From an uncultured Bacilli bacterium (lineage in GTDB: Bacteria; Bacillota_I; Bacilli_A; RF39; UBA660): DNA of 5,447 nucleotides. Both the position numbers and the translations under genes were made by a program. The stretch spans positions 1 through 5,447 of the forward strand of contig CAKPJE010000073.1 of the NCBI GenBank assembly GCA_934162555.1. Reading direction: 5' to 3'. This document shows positions 1 to 5,447 of this stretch, in pieces (the first letter of the stretch is position 1; each line of letters begins with the position of its first letter). The notes below the pieces were generated by a model. That model made no database searches, was not told the DNA's origin, and was given only the letters and a program-made list of their open reading frames with translations.

Positions 1-444
1 GCCTTAAATAATGCCTTCAAATATGACAAAAAAGTAGTCGTTGAAAAATATATAACAGCAAGAGAACTTGAAATCGGCATTATAAATAATAATGGCATTA
101 TTACATCAAGTGTTGGCGAAATAAAAAGCAATGGCTTTTATGATTATGAATCAAAATATATAAAAAACACAGAAGTAATAATTAATACTAATCTAAAAAA
201 AGAAACAATTTTAAAAATAAAAGAAACAGCACGAAATGTATTTAAAATACTAGAATGTAGTGACTTTGCAAGATGTGATTTTCTATATGATGAATATAAT
301 GATGAATTATACTTTAATGAAATAAATACCATACCTGGATTTACAGAAATAAGTATGTTTCCCAAACTATTTATTAATGATGGTTACACATATACCGAAA
401 TAATAGACATACTTATAAAGAGTGCAAAAAAGCGTTTTAAATAA
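1..444 (+). CDS. ddl: D-alanine--D-alanine ligase, C-terminal part (5' end outside window)
   Basis: Joins two D-alanines with ATP in the cytoplasm to make the dipeptide that ends the peptidoglycan precursor stem. Frame 1 is open from the first base to TAA at 442-444, giving 147 visible residues of a protein that is usually 300-370 long, so more than half is missing upstream. What is seen is the C-terminal ATP-grasp half. VEKYITARELEIGI (residues 14-27) is the strand and loop with the family's glutamate-rich nucleotide-binding region. FYDYESKYI (46-54) contains the omega-loop Lys-Tyr pair. ARCDF (90-94) supplies a metal-binding Asp, and FNEINTIPGFTEISMFPKL (105-123) supplies the Glu and Asn metal ligands. 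The tyrosine at residue 53 aligns with E. coli DdlB Tyr216, which is replaced in known D-Ala-D-Lac ligases; this favours an ordinary D-Ala-D-Ala enzyme and so intrinsic vancomycin susceptibility (inference). The gene converges on the 699-residue gene with a 10-bp gap. Confidence 0.95.
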   Translation, partial: ALNNAFKYDKKVVVEKYITARELEIGIINNNGIITSSVGEIKSNGFYDYESKYIKNTEVIINTNLKKETILKIKETARNVFKILECSDFARCDFLYDEYNDELYFNEINTIPGFTEISMFPKLFINDGYTYTEIIDILIKSAKKRFK

Positions 445-449
445 CGCTT
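426..449 (-). terminator. Rho-independent terminator of the HELTH-protein gene, inside the ddl 3' end
   Basis: Read on the - strand, AAGCGTT, a six-base loop and AACGCTT form a 7-bp stem (449-430) that runs into TTTTTT (431-426). It begins 5 bp after the TAG stop of the - strand gene. The stem and T-tract are also the last codons and TAA stop of ddl (KKRFK-stop). On the + strand the same hairpin is not followed by a T-tract, so it should act only in the - direction. The stem is short and half A-T, so efficiency is uncertain. Confidence 0.7.
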
Positions 450-478
450 CCTAACTAAAATGGCGTTTTAACTAACGC
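432..478 (+). repeat. Tandem near-identical terminator hairpin cores
   Basis: The 16-base cores at 432-447 (gcgttttaaataacgc) and 463-478 (gcgttttaactaacgc) differ at one base and lie 31 bp apart start to start. Each is the self-complementary heart of one of the two terminators. The copies look like a local duplication; an alternative is convergence on the same stable stem. Because the arms are interchangeable, the left arm of one copy could also pair with the right arm of the other, giving one larger structure. Confidence 0.75.
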
Positions 479-2554
479 CTTTTTAAATGGCAATATATTA
501 TCCTTAACAGCACTAACCTTTTGAAGATATATATCTTCATAAGGAACATCAACAAGTGGCTTATCAGGTACTTTTTCTAATTTTTCAATCAAATAAATCA
601 AATAATCCCTAGTTAAACTACAAGTATTCTCAAGTAAAATATCCCCAATTAAATCCTTATAAAACTTATAAAATCTTATATTCTCAGCCGATTTATTTTG
701 AAACATATTATATTTATTTAAACTATAAAGCATAAAAAGTTCATACAATGACTTCTTAGTACCATCTTCATTATATTCTAATTTTAAAATCGGATAAATC
801 TTAATCAAAGATTTAATATCATTTTTATCATGCAATATATCAAACAAAACCTCTAATTCATATTTTAAACCATTATAAACTCTAGTATTTAAAGACCTTG
901 AAATATAATAACTCTTTAAATTACTTAAACATTTAGATAAATAAGGAATCTTTTTTGTCTTATCAAAATAAAATTTCATTGCTTCCAAAGTTCCCTTAAT
1001 AAAAGCCTCAACCTCAATACTTATACGATTATAATTATCGTTATAATATTTAGGATATCTTACAATTATTATTTCCTCTTTTACCTGTTTTAATCTATTA
1101 TAATCACAAACATCCAAATATAATTCATGAGCCTGTTTTTCATGGGTCAACTCATGAAATAAAGTATCAAAAATTTGAAAACTCTTATTAAAACTATTAC
1201 TCAAATTTTTAGGACTTAAAATAATTGCACTATCATTTCTTGTCCCAGCATGACAAATATTAGCAATCTTAACCACATTAGAATTAACCATCTTACTAAA
1301 ATAGCGCCCAAATATTATTTCAAAATAAGTTTCGTTAATTTCCAAATCAGGGTTTTTAGTTAAATAAGACATAATATTATAAATATCAATATTTTTGCCT
1401 ATCTCTCCATCTTTTATTTCTTCCTTAAGTTCTTCTACTACTTCATTAGTTTCATGATTATATAAAGTATTTTCAACTAATTTTTCTATTTTTTCTAAAG
1501 AAACATTACAATCATAAACACTATAAATAAGTAATCTTTTATAATCAGATAAATTAACAGTATCAAAAATTTGATCAAGTTCACTTTTTTTAATTTTATC
1601 TTTAAAAGTTCTAAAAACCCTAACAACATTAATTTCCTTAACAATATTAGGACTAAGCAAAAAATAAATATAAGATTTATTATCATAAGCCAAAGATACA
1701 GCAAAATCTAACTCTTTATTTGTAAACCTATCAGTAATATCAGGATTTTTTAAATAATCTTGAAATTCTACAGCATTTTGTCCAAGCATTACAAGTAAAG
1801 TACCAACCTCTATCTTATTAAATAATTCTGGATTATCTAGTATTATTTTTAATATATTTATATTTCTCTTATTCTCATATATAATTTCATCTAAATCTTT
1901 TGCTAAAACATTCGCAGAAAAAGCATAACTTTTGATTAATTCTTCTTTTTTAGAAATTTTATAATATAAAGAATATAAAAATTCTGGATAAATACTAAAA
2001 AGAGTTTCCCCTCTTAAAGTTTTTAAAATTTCAATTACCTCATCATCAGAAACTAACAAAATAGTATATAGTAATTCTTCTTCATCCAAAATATCATAGT
2101 CTTTTGTCTCATAAAACTCTTCTATTTCATCAGGTAATACTTTATTTTTTAAAAAATCTCTAACTTCTTCATCATTAATAAAAGGTAATAATGGTGTATA
2201 ATTATTTTCTTCTTCAAGAATACTAAATATATCATCTCGCAAAATTAAACTTTTTAATATTTTTCTATCCTTTATATTTTCAATAATTGCCCCAATATAA
2301 TCATATTTTTTTAAAAACAATACTACATTTTTATTAGTCAAATAATTATATATATCTTTTGAAGAACATTTAATAATATATCCGTATAATTCATTTTGAG
2401 AAATAATTTTATAAAAATTATCATCATTTAGAAAAAACTTTTTTATATAACTACTCACACTTTTAAATAAATCAAATACATCACTAGGCTTAACATTATC
2501 ATCGTGCAAAAGATTTTTAATTCTTTCCTCATAATTACTTTCCAAATCAGCCAT
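455..2554 (-). CDS. Uncharacterised 699-residue protein with HELTH zinc-peptidase-like motif
   Basis: I do not recognise the family. ATG at 2554-2552 is preceded 5 nt upstream by a strong GGGGGAG site, so the start is well supported; the stop is TAG at 457-455. The protein has no signal peptide, membrane segment or tryptophan and looks cytoplasmic. Residues 1 to about 400 are a charged, Lys/Glu/Ile/Leu-rich stretch of probable helices in loosely repeating 30-40-residue units, resembling an alpha-solenoid (inference). At 460-475 a hydrophobic run leads into HELTH (467-471), the HExxH zinc motif. ISIEVEAFIKG (511-521) then offers Glu514 or Glu516 as a third ligand about 45 residues downstream, as in gluzincin-type peptidases. 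Another helical region follows to the C-terminus. A zinc-dependent peptidase is plausible but unproven: one short motif can occur by chance, though its hydrophobic context and following Glu-x-Glu-Ala support it. The gene has its own promoter and terminator, so it is probably monocistronic. Confidence 0.9.
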   Translation of the reverse strand: MADLESNYEERIKNLLHDDNVKPSDVFDLFKSVSSYIKKFFLNDDNFYKIISQNELYGYIIKCSSKDIYNYLTNKNVVLFLKKYDYIGAIIENIKDRKILKSLILRDDIFSILEEENNYTPLLPFINDEEVRDFLKNKVLPDEIEEFYETKDYDILDEEELLYTILLVSDDEVIEILKTLRGETLFSIYPEFLYSLYYKISKKEELIKSYAFSANVLAKDLDEIIYENKRNINILKIILDNPELFNKIEVGTLLVMLGQNAVEFQDYLKNPDITDRFTNKELDFAVSLAYDNKSYIYFLLSPNIVKEINVVRVFRTFKDKIKKSELDQIFDTVNLSDYKRLLIYSVYDCNVSLEKIEKLVENTLYNHETNEVVEELKEEIKDGEIGKNIDIYNIMSYLTKNPDLEINETYFEIIFGRYFSKMVNSNVVKIANICHAGTRNDSAIILSPKNLSNSFNKSFQIFDTLFHELTHEKQAHELYLDVCDYNRLKQVKEEIIIVRYPKYYNDNYNRISIEVEAFIKGTLEAMKFYFDKTKKIPYLSKCLSNLKSYYISRSLNTRVYNGLKYELEVLFDILHDKNDIKSLIKIYPILKLEYNEDGTKKSLYELFMLYSLNKYNMFQNKSAENIRFYKFYKDLIGDILLENTCSLTRDYLIYLIEKLEKVPDKPLVDVPYEDIYLQKVSAVKDNILPFKKALVKTPF
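462..484 (+). terminator. Rho-independent terminator of ddl, inside the 3' end of the convergent gene
   Basis: GGCGTT (462-467), loop ttaact and AACGCC (474-479) form a 6-bp stem followed by TTTTT (480-484), starting 17 bp after the ddl stop. The same bases encode the last residues of the - strand 699-residue protein. On the - strand the hairpin is followed by CATTTTAG, a poor T-tract, so the main activity is expected on the + strand. Confidence 0.75.
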
Positions 2555-2559
2555 ACTTT

Positions 2560-2566
2560 CTCCCCC
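2560..2566 (-). promoter_or_regulatory. Ribosome binding site of the HELTH-protein gene
   Basis: GGGGGAG on the - strand, 5 nt before the ATG at 2554-2552. It is the only G-rich run in this AT-rich gap and fixes the start codon. Confidence 0.8.
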
Positions 2567-2576
2567 AATGCCAAAT

Positions 2577-2605
2577 ATTTTAACACTTTTCTTTTAAATT
2601 TGCAA
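2577..2605 (-). promoter_or_regulatory. Sigma-A-type promoter of the HELTH-protein gene
   Basis: On the - strand, TTGCAA (2605-2600, 4 of 6 matches to the -35 consensus) is separated by exactly 17 bp from TAAAAT (2582-2577, 5 of 6 to the -10 consensus). A TG one base upstream of the -10 (2585-2584) makes it an extended -10. Transcription would start near 2570, leaving a leader of about 15 nt that just holds the ribosome binding site. The -35 box overlaps the end of the typA terminator T-tract by two bases. Confidence 0.7.
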
Positions 2606-2644
2606 AAAAAAGAAGCTTAGTTTTTCTTAGCATCTTCTTTTTTT
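2604..2644 (-). terminator. Rho-independent terminator of typA, overlapping its last codons
   Basis: Bases 2644-2634 and 2615-2605 are perfectly complementary over 11 bp (A/T tract plus GAAG/CTTC). Inside them, GCT/AGC and AG/CT pairs close a five-base loop with mismatches. On the - strand the hairpin runs into eight Ts (2611-2604). The left arm encodes the lysine-rich TypA C-terminus (KKEDAKKN) and the TAA stop lies in the right half. The A and T tracts make the element symmetrical, but no + strand gene enters here, so its use is for typA. Confidence 0.75.
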
Positions 2645-4431
2645 CTTAATTCAGTATTTAGAATTCTTTTTCTCATTCTTATATTATGAGGTGTAACCTC
2701 TACAAATTCATCAAAATTGATATAATCTAAAGCATATTCAAGTGTAATTGGTCTAGGCCTTTTTAATACAACAGTATGATCTTTAGATGAAGATCTAGTG
2801 TTTGTTAAATTTTTACCCTTAACAACATTAACAGCTAAATCATTATCTCTATTACATTCACCAACAATCATACCTTCATAAACTTCAACACCTGGTTCAA
2901 TAAACATAACACCACGATCTTCAAGTTGTCCTAAAGCATAAGCAGTTGATTTACCATTTTCCATAGAAACAAGTACACCAAGTGGTCTTTCACCTACTTC
3001 AACATCTTCTACTTTAGCATACTCTTTAAATGTATGATTCATAATACCATAACCTTTAGTTAAAGTCATAAAATCAGTAGCAAAACCAATTAATCCTCTT
3101 GAAGGAATTGTATATGTTAATCTAACTAATCCATTGTAATTAGACATATTTTCCATATTACCACCACGATTAGCAAGTTCTTCAATAACATTACCTACAC
3201 ATGATTCATTAACTTCAAGTTGTAACTCTTCATATGGTTCACATTTAACACCATCAATTTCCTTAATTATAACAACTGGTTTAGAAACTTGAACCTCAAA
3301 CCCTTCACGACGCATATTTTCAATTAATATACCTAAATGTAGTTCTCCTCTACCAGATACAACCCAACTTTCAGCATCATTTGGTTCAACTTTTAAGGAA
3401 ACATCTTTTTCTGTTTCTTTTATTAGTCTTTCTTCAATTTTACGTGCAGTTAATTGTTTACCATCTTGTCCAGCCATTGGACTTGTATTAACACCAATTG
3501 TAATTTGCATAGTAGGTTCATCAATTCTTAGTTTTGGTAAAGCTTCTTCTAAACCAACAGTACAAACTGTTTCTCCAACTTCAATATCTGGTAAACCTGA
3601 AATAGCAACTATTTCACCAGCTGATGCTTCATCTATTTCAACTTTCTTTAGACCTTTGAAACCAAATAATTTAGCAATTCTAAATTGTTTTTTACTACCA
3701 TCTAATCTAATACAAGAAACCATTTCTCCAACTTTAGCAGTTCCTCTTTTAACAAGTCCTATACCAATTCTTCCAACGTAATCATTGTAATCAATTAAAG
3801 CAGGTTGAAATTGAAATCCACCTTCTAAACTAACTCTTGGATCTGGTACAGTATTTATAACAGCATCAAGTATTGGTTCCATTGTAGGTTTTTGATTTTC
3901 AAGACCTATTTCAGTACTACTAGTACCATTAATAGCAGAAGCATAAATTACTGGGAACTCTAATTGTTCAATATCAGCACCTAATTCAATAAATAAATCT
4001 AATACTTCATCAACAACTTCTTTTGGTCTAGCAGTTGGTTTATCTATTTTATTAACTACAACAACAGGAGTAACACCAGCAGCTAAAGCTTTTTTCAAAA
4101 CGAATCTAGTTTGTGGCATTGTACCTTCATAAGCATCAACAACTAAGATAACACCATCAACCATATTCATAATTCTTTCAACTTCACCACCAAAATCGGC
4201 ATGTCCTGGAGTATCTAGAATATTGATTGTATAGCCTTTATATTCAATTGATGTTGTTTTAGCAAGTATTGTAATACCTCTTTCTCTTTCAATATCATTA
4301 GAATCCATTACTCTTTCTTGTACTTCTTCGTTTGCTCTAAAAGTATTAGCAGAAGCAAGTAATTTATCAACTAATGTTGTCTTACCATGGTCAACATGGG
4401 CTATTATTGCTATATTTTTAATTTTTTTCAT
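2617..4431 (-). CDS. typA: Ribosome-associated translational GTPase TypA/BipA
   Basis: TypA/BipA is an EF-G-like GTPase that binds the 70S ribosome at the A-site side. In studied bacteria it helps 50S subunit assembly and growth in cold or stress. The protein is 604 residues, the normal family length. GTPase motifs are complete: AHVDHGKT (11-18, P-loop), RGITI (51-55, switch I Thr54), DTPGH (73-77, with catalytic-type His77), NKID (127-130) and SAI (165-167). An EF-Tu-like beta-barrel domain II follows (about 200-300), then domain III (about 303-380), the EF-G-like domain V (about 395-475), and the TypA-specific C-terminal domain (about 480-604) with its conserved loop NTRSSSKDHT (544-553). 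An ATG 48 bp further upstream is open in frame, but it lies within the -10 to -35 spacer of the promoter. AGAGGG, 6 nt before 4431, selects MKKIKNIAIIAH as the N-terminus. Base composition is visibly less AT-rich than the neighbours, as expected for a conserved, well-expressed gene. Confidence 0.98.
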   Translation of the reverse strand: MKKIKNIAIIAHVDHGKTTLVDKLLASANTFRANEEVQERVMDSNDIERERGITILAKTTSIEYKGYTINILDTPGHADFGGEVERIMNMVDGVILVVDAYEGTMPQTRFVLKKALAAGVTPVVVVNKIDKPTARPKEVVDEVLDLFIELGADIEQLEFPVIYASAINGTSSTEIGLENQKPTMEPILDAVINTVPDPRVSLEGGFQFQPALIDYNDYVGRIGIGLVKRGTAKVGEMVSCIRLDGSKKQFRIAKLFGFKGLKKVEIDEASAGEIVAISGLPDIEVGETVCTVGLEEALPKLRIDEPTMQITIGVNTSPMAGQDGKQLTARKIEERLIKETEKDVSLKVEPNDAESWVVSGRGELHLGILIENMRREGFEVQVSKPVVIIKEIDGVKCEPYEELQLEVNESCVGNVIEELANRGGNMENMSNYNGLVRLTYTIPSRGLIGFATDFMTLTKGYGIMNHTFKEYAKVEDVEVGERPLGVLVSMENGKSTAYALGQLEDRGVMFIEPGVEVYEGMIVGECNRDNDLAVNVVKGKNLTNTRSSSKDHTVVLKRPRPITLEYALDYINFDEFVEVTPHNIRMRKRILNTELRKKEDAKKN

Positions 4432-4437
4432 ATTCAT

Positions 4438-4443
4438 CCCTCT
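4438..4443 (-). promoter_or_regulatory. Ribosome binding site of typA (decides the start)
   Basis: AGAGGG on the - strand is followed by ATGAAT and then ATG (4431-4429). The first ATG (4437-4435) touches the site with no spacer, whereas the second has a normal 6-nt spacer, so MKKIKN is preferred over MNMKKIKN. Confidence 0.75.
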
Positions 4444-4458
4444 TTTTAGTACTTTGGT

Positions 4459-4507
4459 ATTATAGCACATTTTTAACACTTGTCAAACTATTTTTTTTAT
4501 TTTTTTT
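4459..4507 (-). promoter_or_regulatory. Strong typA promoter with UP-like A-tract, embedded in the NERD-HRDC 3' end
   Basis: On the - strand: a perfect -35 TTGACA (4486-4481), a 16-bp spacer, a TG at the extended -10 position, and a perfect -10 TATAAT (4464-4459). Immediately upstream, two A8 runs separated by one T (4507-4491) occupy roughly -39 to -55 relative to a predicted start near 4452, where an UP element contacting the RNA polymerase alpha subunits would lie. The leader would be about 20 nt. All of this falls in the last codons of the upstream gene; the TAA stop of that gene (4462-4460) lies within the -10 hexamer. Confidence 0.85.
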
Positions 4508-5447
4508 AACACTTTTTGAATTTTTATTAAATAAATCAACTATTTGAGCACCATGTGTTTTTAATTTTATTGAAGATAATATTTTTGAATTTTTTAATTC
4601 TTCTATTGTTTTGGGTTTTAATTCAATCAATTCATCAAGTTCATCATTAGTAAAAACATAATATGCCGGAATATTTAACTCTTTAGACCTTTCTTTTCTA
4701 AATTCTATTAATTTATTTTTTAATTCATCTACTTTATCAACATTTTTGTTGATAAAATTATTTAATCCAAATTTATTCTTATAATATTCATAATAATTTT
4801 CTTCATCTTTAAAAGAAATGTCAATATATGATTGAGCAGTCCTTTCCATTACTTTTTGAGAATCAATAACATCATCAGATCTTCTATTTGCAAAATCACT
4901 CTCTAATTTTCTTACTAAAGCATCTGCTCTAAGTACTTTTGATTTAATCTCTTTAGGAGCTTTACTAGTATTAAGGATTGTTTCCGGATTAGCTGCAACT
5001 ACTAATGTTCTTCTATAATAATTGAACCAACTAGAAGCAATCAATTTTGTAAATTTTGAAGCATTACTTACCCATATCTTTCTAAGAACTTCCCTTTGAG
5101 CTTCAACCTGTCTTAATGGTGAATACATCCCCTTACGTACTTTTTTACCTTTTATAGTATATTCATTAATAAAATCGCCATTTTCATTTACCGTTATATT
5201 ACCAACTAAATTTTTACACTCAACAAGATAAATATATATAGGCGTGATTATTATATAATCAATCTGCGCTGTTAAATTATCATATTTTAATTTTATATCT
5301 CTTAAAACATACATTCCTATATTAGATTTTTCTAATTGATAAGCAATTTCATTTTCGCCAGCTAATCCCTTTTTTACAATATACATTTCTGTTTGTAAAT
5401 CCTCACTATTTGGGTATTCCTCATTTAACTTTTTTAAAGCATCATAC
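4460..5447 (-). CDS. NERD nuclease-related protein with C-terminal HRDC domain (N-terminus outside window)
   Basis: Probably a cytoplasmic nucleic-acid-processing protein; substrate unknown. An in-frame ATG lies at 5386-5384, but the frame stays open to the window edge and reads protein-like sequence (ALKKLNEEYPNSEDLQTE). No Shine-Dalgarno lies at proper distance from that ATG (the nearest GAGG is about 14 nt away), so I treat it as internal and the gene as 5'-truncated. Numbering from that methionine, residues 7-70 are a NERD domain: KGLAGENEI with Glu11, TAQIDYIII with Asp43, and LVECKN with Glu56 and Lys58, the D...ExK core of PD-(D/E)XK nucleases, all present. A helical linker follows to about 215. 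Residues 221-288 match an HRDC fold (LxxFRKERSKELNIPAYYVFTNDEL, then ELKPKTIEELKNSK), a nucleic-acid-binding module known from RecQ helicases and RNase D. A lysine-rich tail (289-299) ends the protein. There is no helicase domain. The stop is 28 bp before typA with no terminator between. Confidence 0.88.
   Translation of the reverse strand, partial: YDALKKLNEEYPNSEDLQTEMYIVKKGLAGENEIAYQLEKSNIGMYVLRDIKLKYDNLTAQIDYIIITPIYIYLVECKNLVGNITVNENGDFINEYTIKGKKVRKGMYSPLRQVEAQREVLRKIWVSNASKFTKLIASSWFNYYRRTLVVAANPETILNTSKAPKEIKSKVLRADALVRKLESDFANRRSDDVIDSQKVMERTAQSYIDISFKDEENYYEYYKNKFGLNNFINKNVDKVDELKNKLIEFRKERSKELNIPAYYVFTNDELDELIELKPKTIEELKNSKILSSIKLKTHGAQIVDLFNKNSKSVKKNKKNSLTSVKNVL

Noticed and set aside
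144..365. 73-residue open frame antisense to ddl
   Set aside because: Lies entirely opposite clear D-Ala-D-Ala ligase sequence, lacks a credible ribosome site, and reads like low-complexity Ser/Ile/Phe-rich antisense sequence.
426..484. Inverted repeats considered as an integration or recombination site
   Set aside because: The hairpins are followed by T-tracts in the right directions right after the stop codons, so termination explains them; no integrase, tRNA or target duplication is nearby.
1495..1704. 69-residue very hydrophobic open frame resembling a small membrane protein
   Set aside because: Overlaps the 699-residue gene, whose frame is continuous here; the Leu/Ile/Phe richness is what a shifted frame of AT-rich coding DNA gives. 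No ribosome site or promoter supports it.
4432..4459. Riboswitch or attenuator in the typA leader
   Set aside because: The predicted leader is only about 20 nt and holds no stem; there is no room for a structured element.
4432..4479. 16-residue N-terminal extension of TypA starting at the ATG ending at 4479
   Set aside because: The extra codons overlap the promoter and the predicted transcription start, so they would not be on the main mRNA, and family members begin close to the KNIAIIAHVDHGKT segment.
4460..5447. NERD-HRDC gene plus HELTH-protein gene as a defence system
   Set aside because: The two are separated by the housekeeping gene typA, have separate promoters, and no phage, toxin or transfer markers are present; the proximity alone does not support it.

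Overview
The window is strongly AT-rich, with TAA/TAG stops and purine-rich Shine-Dalgarno sites. All three tryptophans checked (one in TypA, two in the NERD protein) are TGG, and no in-frame TGA occurs in any gene, so the standard bacterial code fits. Together with near-consensus sigma-A-type promoters this points to a low-GC Gram-positive bacterium (Bacillota, possibly a gut Bacilli/Mollicutes-like or clostridial lineage). The D-Ala-D-Ala ligase shows that it makes peptidoglycan, so it is not a wall-less mycoplasma. The lineage is inference; no marker here resolves it further.

Layout: (1) positions 1-444, + strand, are the C-terminal part of a D-alanine--D-alanine ligase (ddl) whose start lies outside the window. 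(2) Converging on it, 455-2554 on the - strand encodes a 699-residue protein of unknown family, with a long helical N-terminal region and an HELTH zinc-peptidase-like motif. (3) 2617-4431, - strand, is a complete typA/bipA translational GTPase. (4) 4460-5447, - strand, is a NERD nuclease-like protein with a C-terminal HRDC domain. Its reading frame stays open through the right edge, so its N-terminus is missing.

Regulation is unusually compact. The ddl and 699-residue genes end only 10 bp apart, and each gene's terminator hairpin sits inside or across the end of the opposing gene; the two hairpin cores are near-identical copies. The typA promoter (TTGACA, 16 bp, extended TATAAT, plus an A-tract UP-like element) is written into the last codons of the NERD-HRDC gene, whose stop codon lies within the -10 hexamer. 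The typA terminator overlaps the promoter of the 699-residue gene. Each of the two complete - strand genes therefore has its own promoter, and read-through from NERD-HRDC into typA is also possible because no terminator separates them.

No gene cassette here clearly forms a new multi-gene system. The items most worth a second look are the uncharacterised HELTH protein, the NERD-HRDC architecture, and the overlap of coding and regulatory sequence at the gene junctions.
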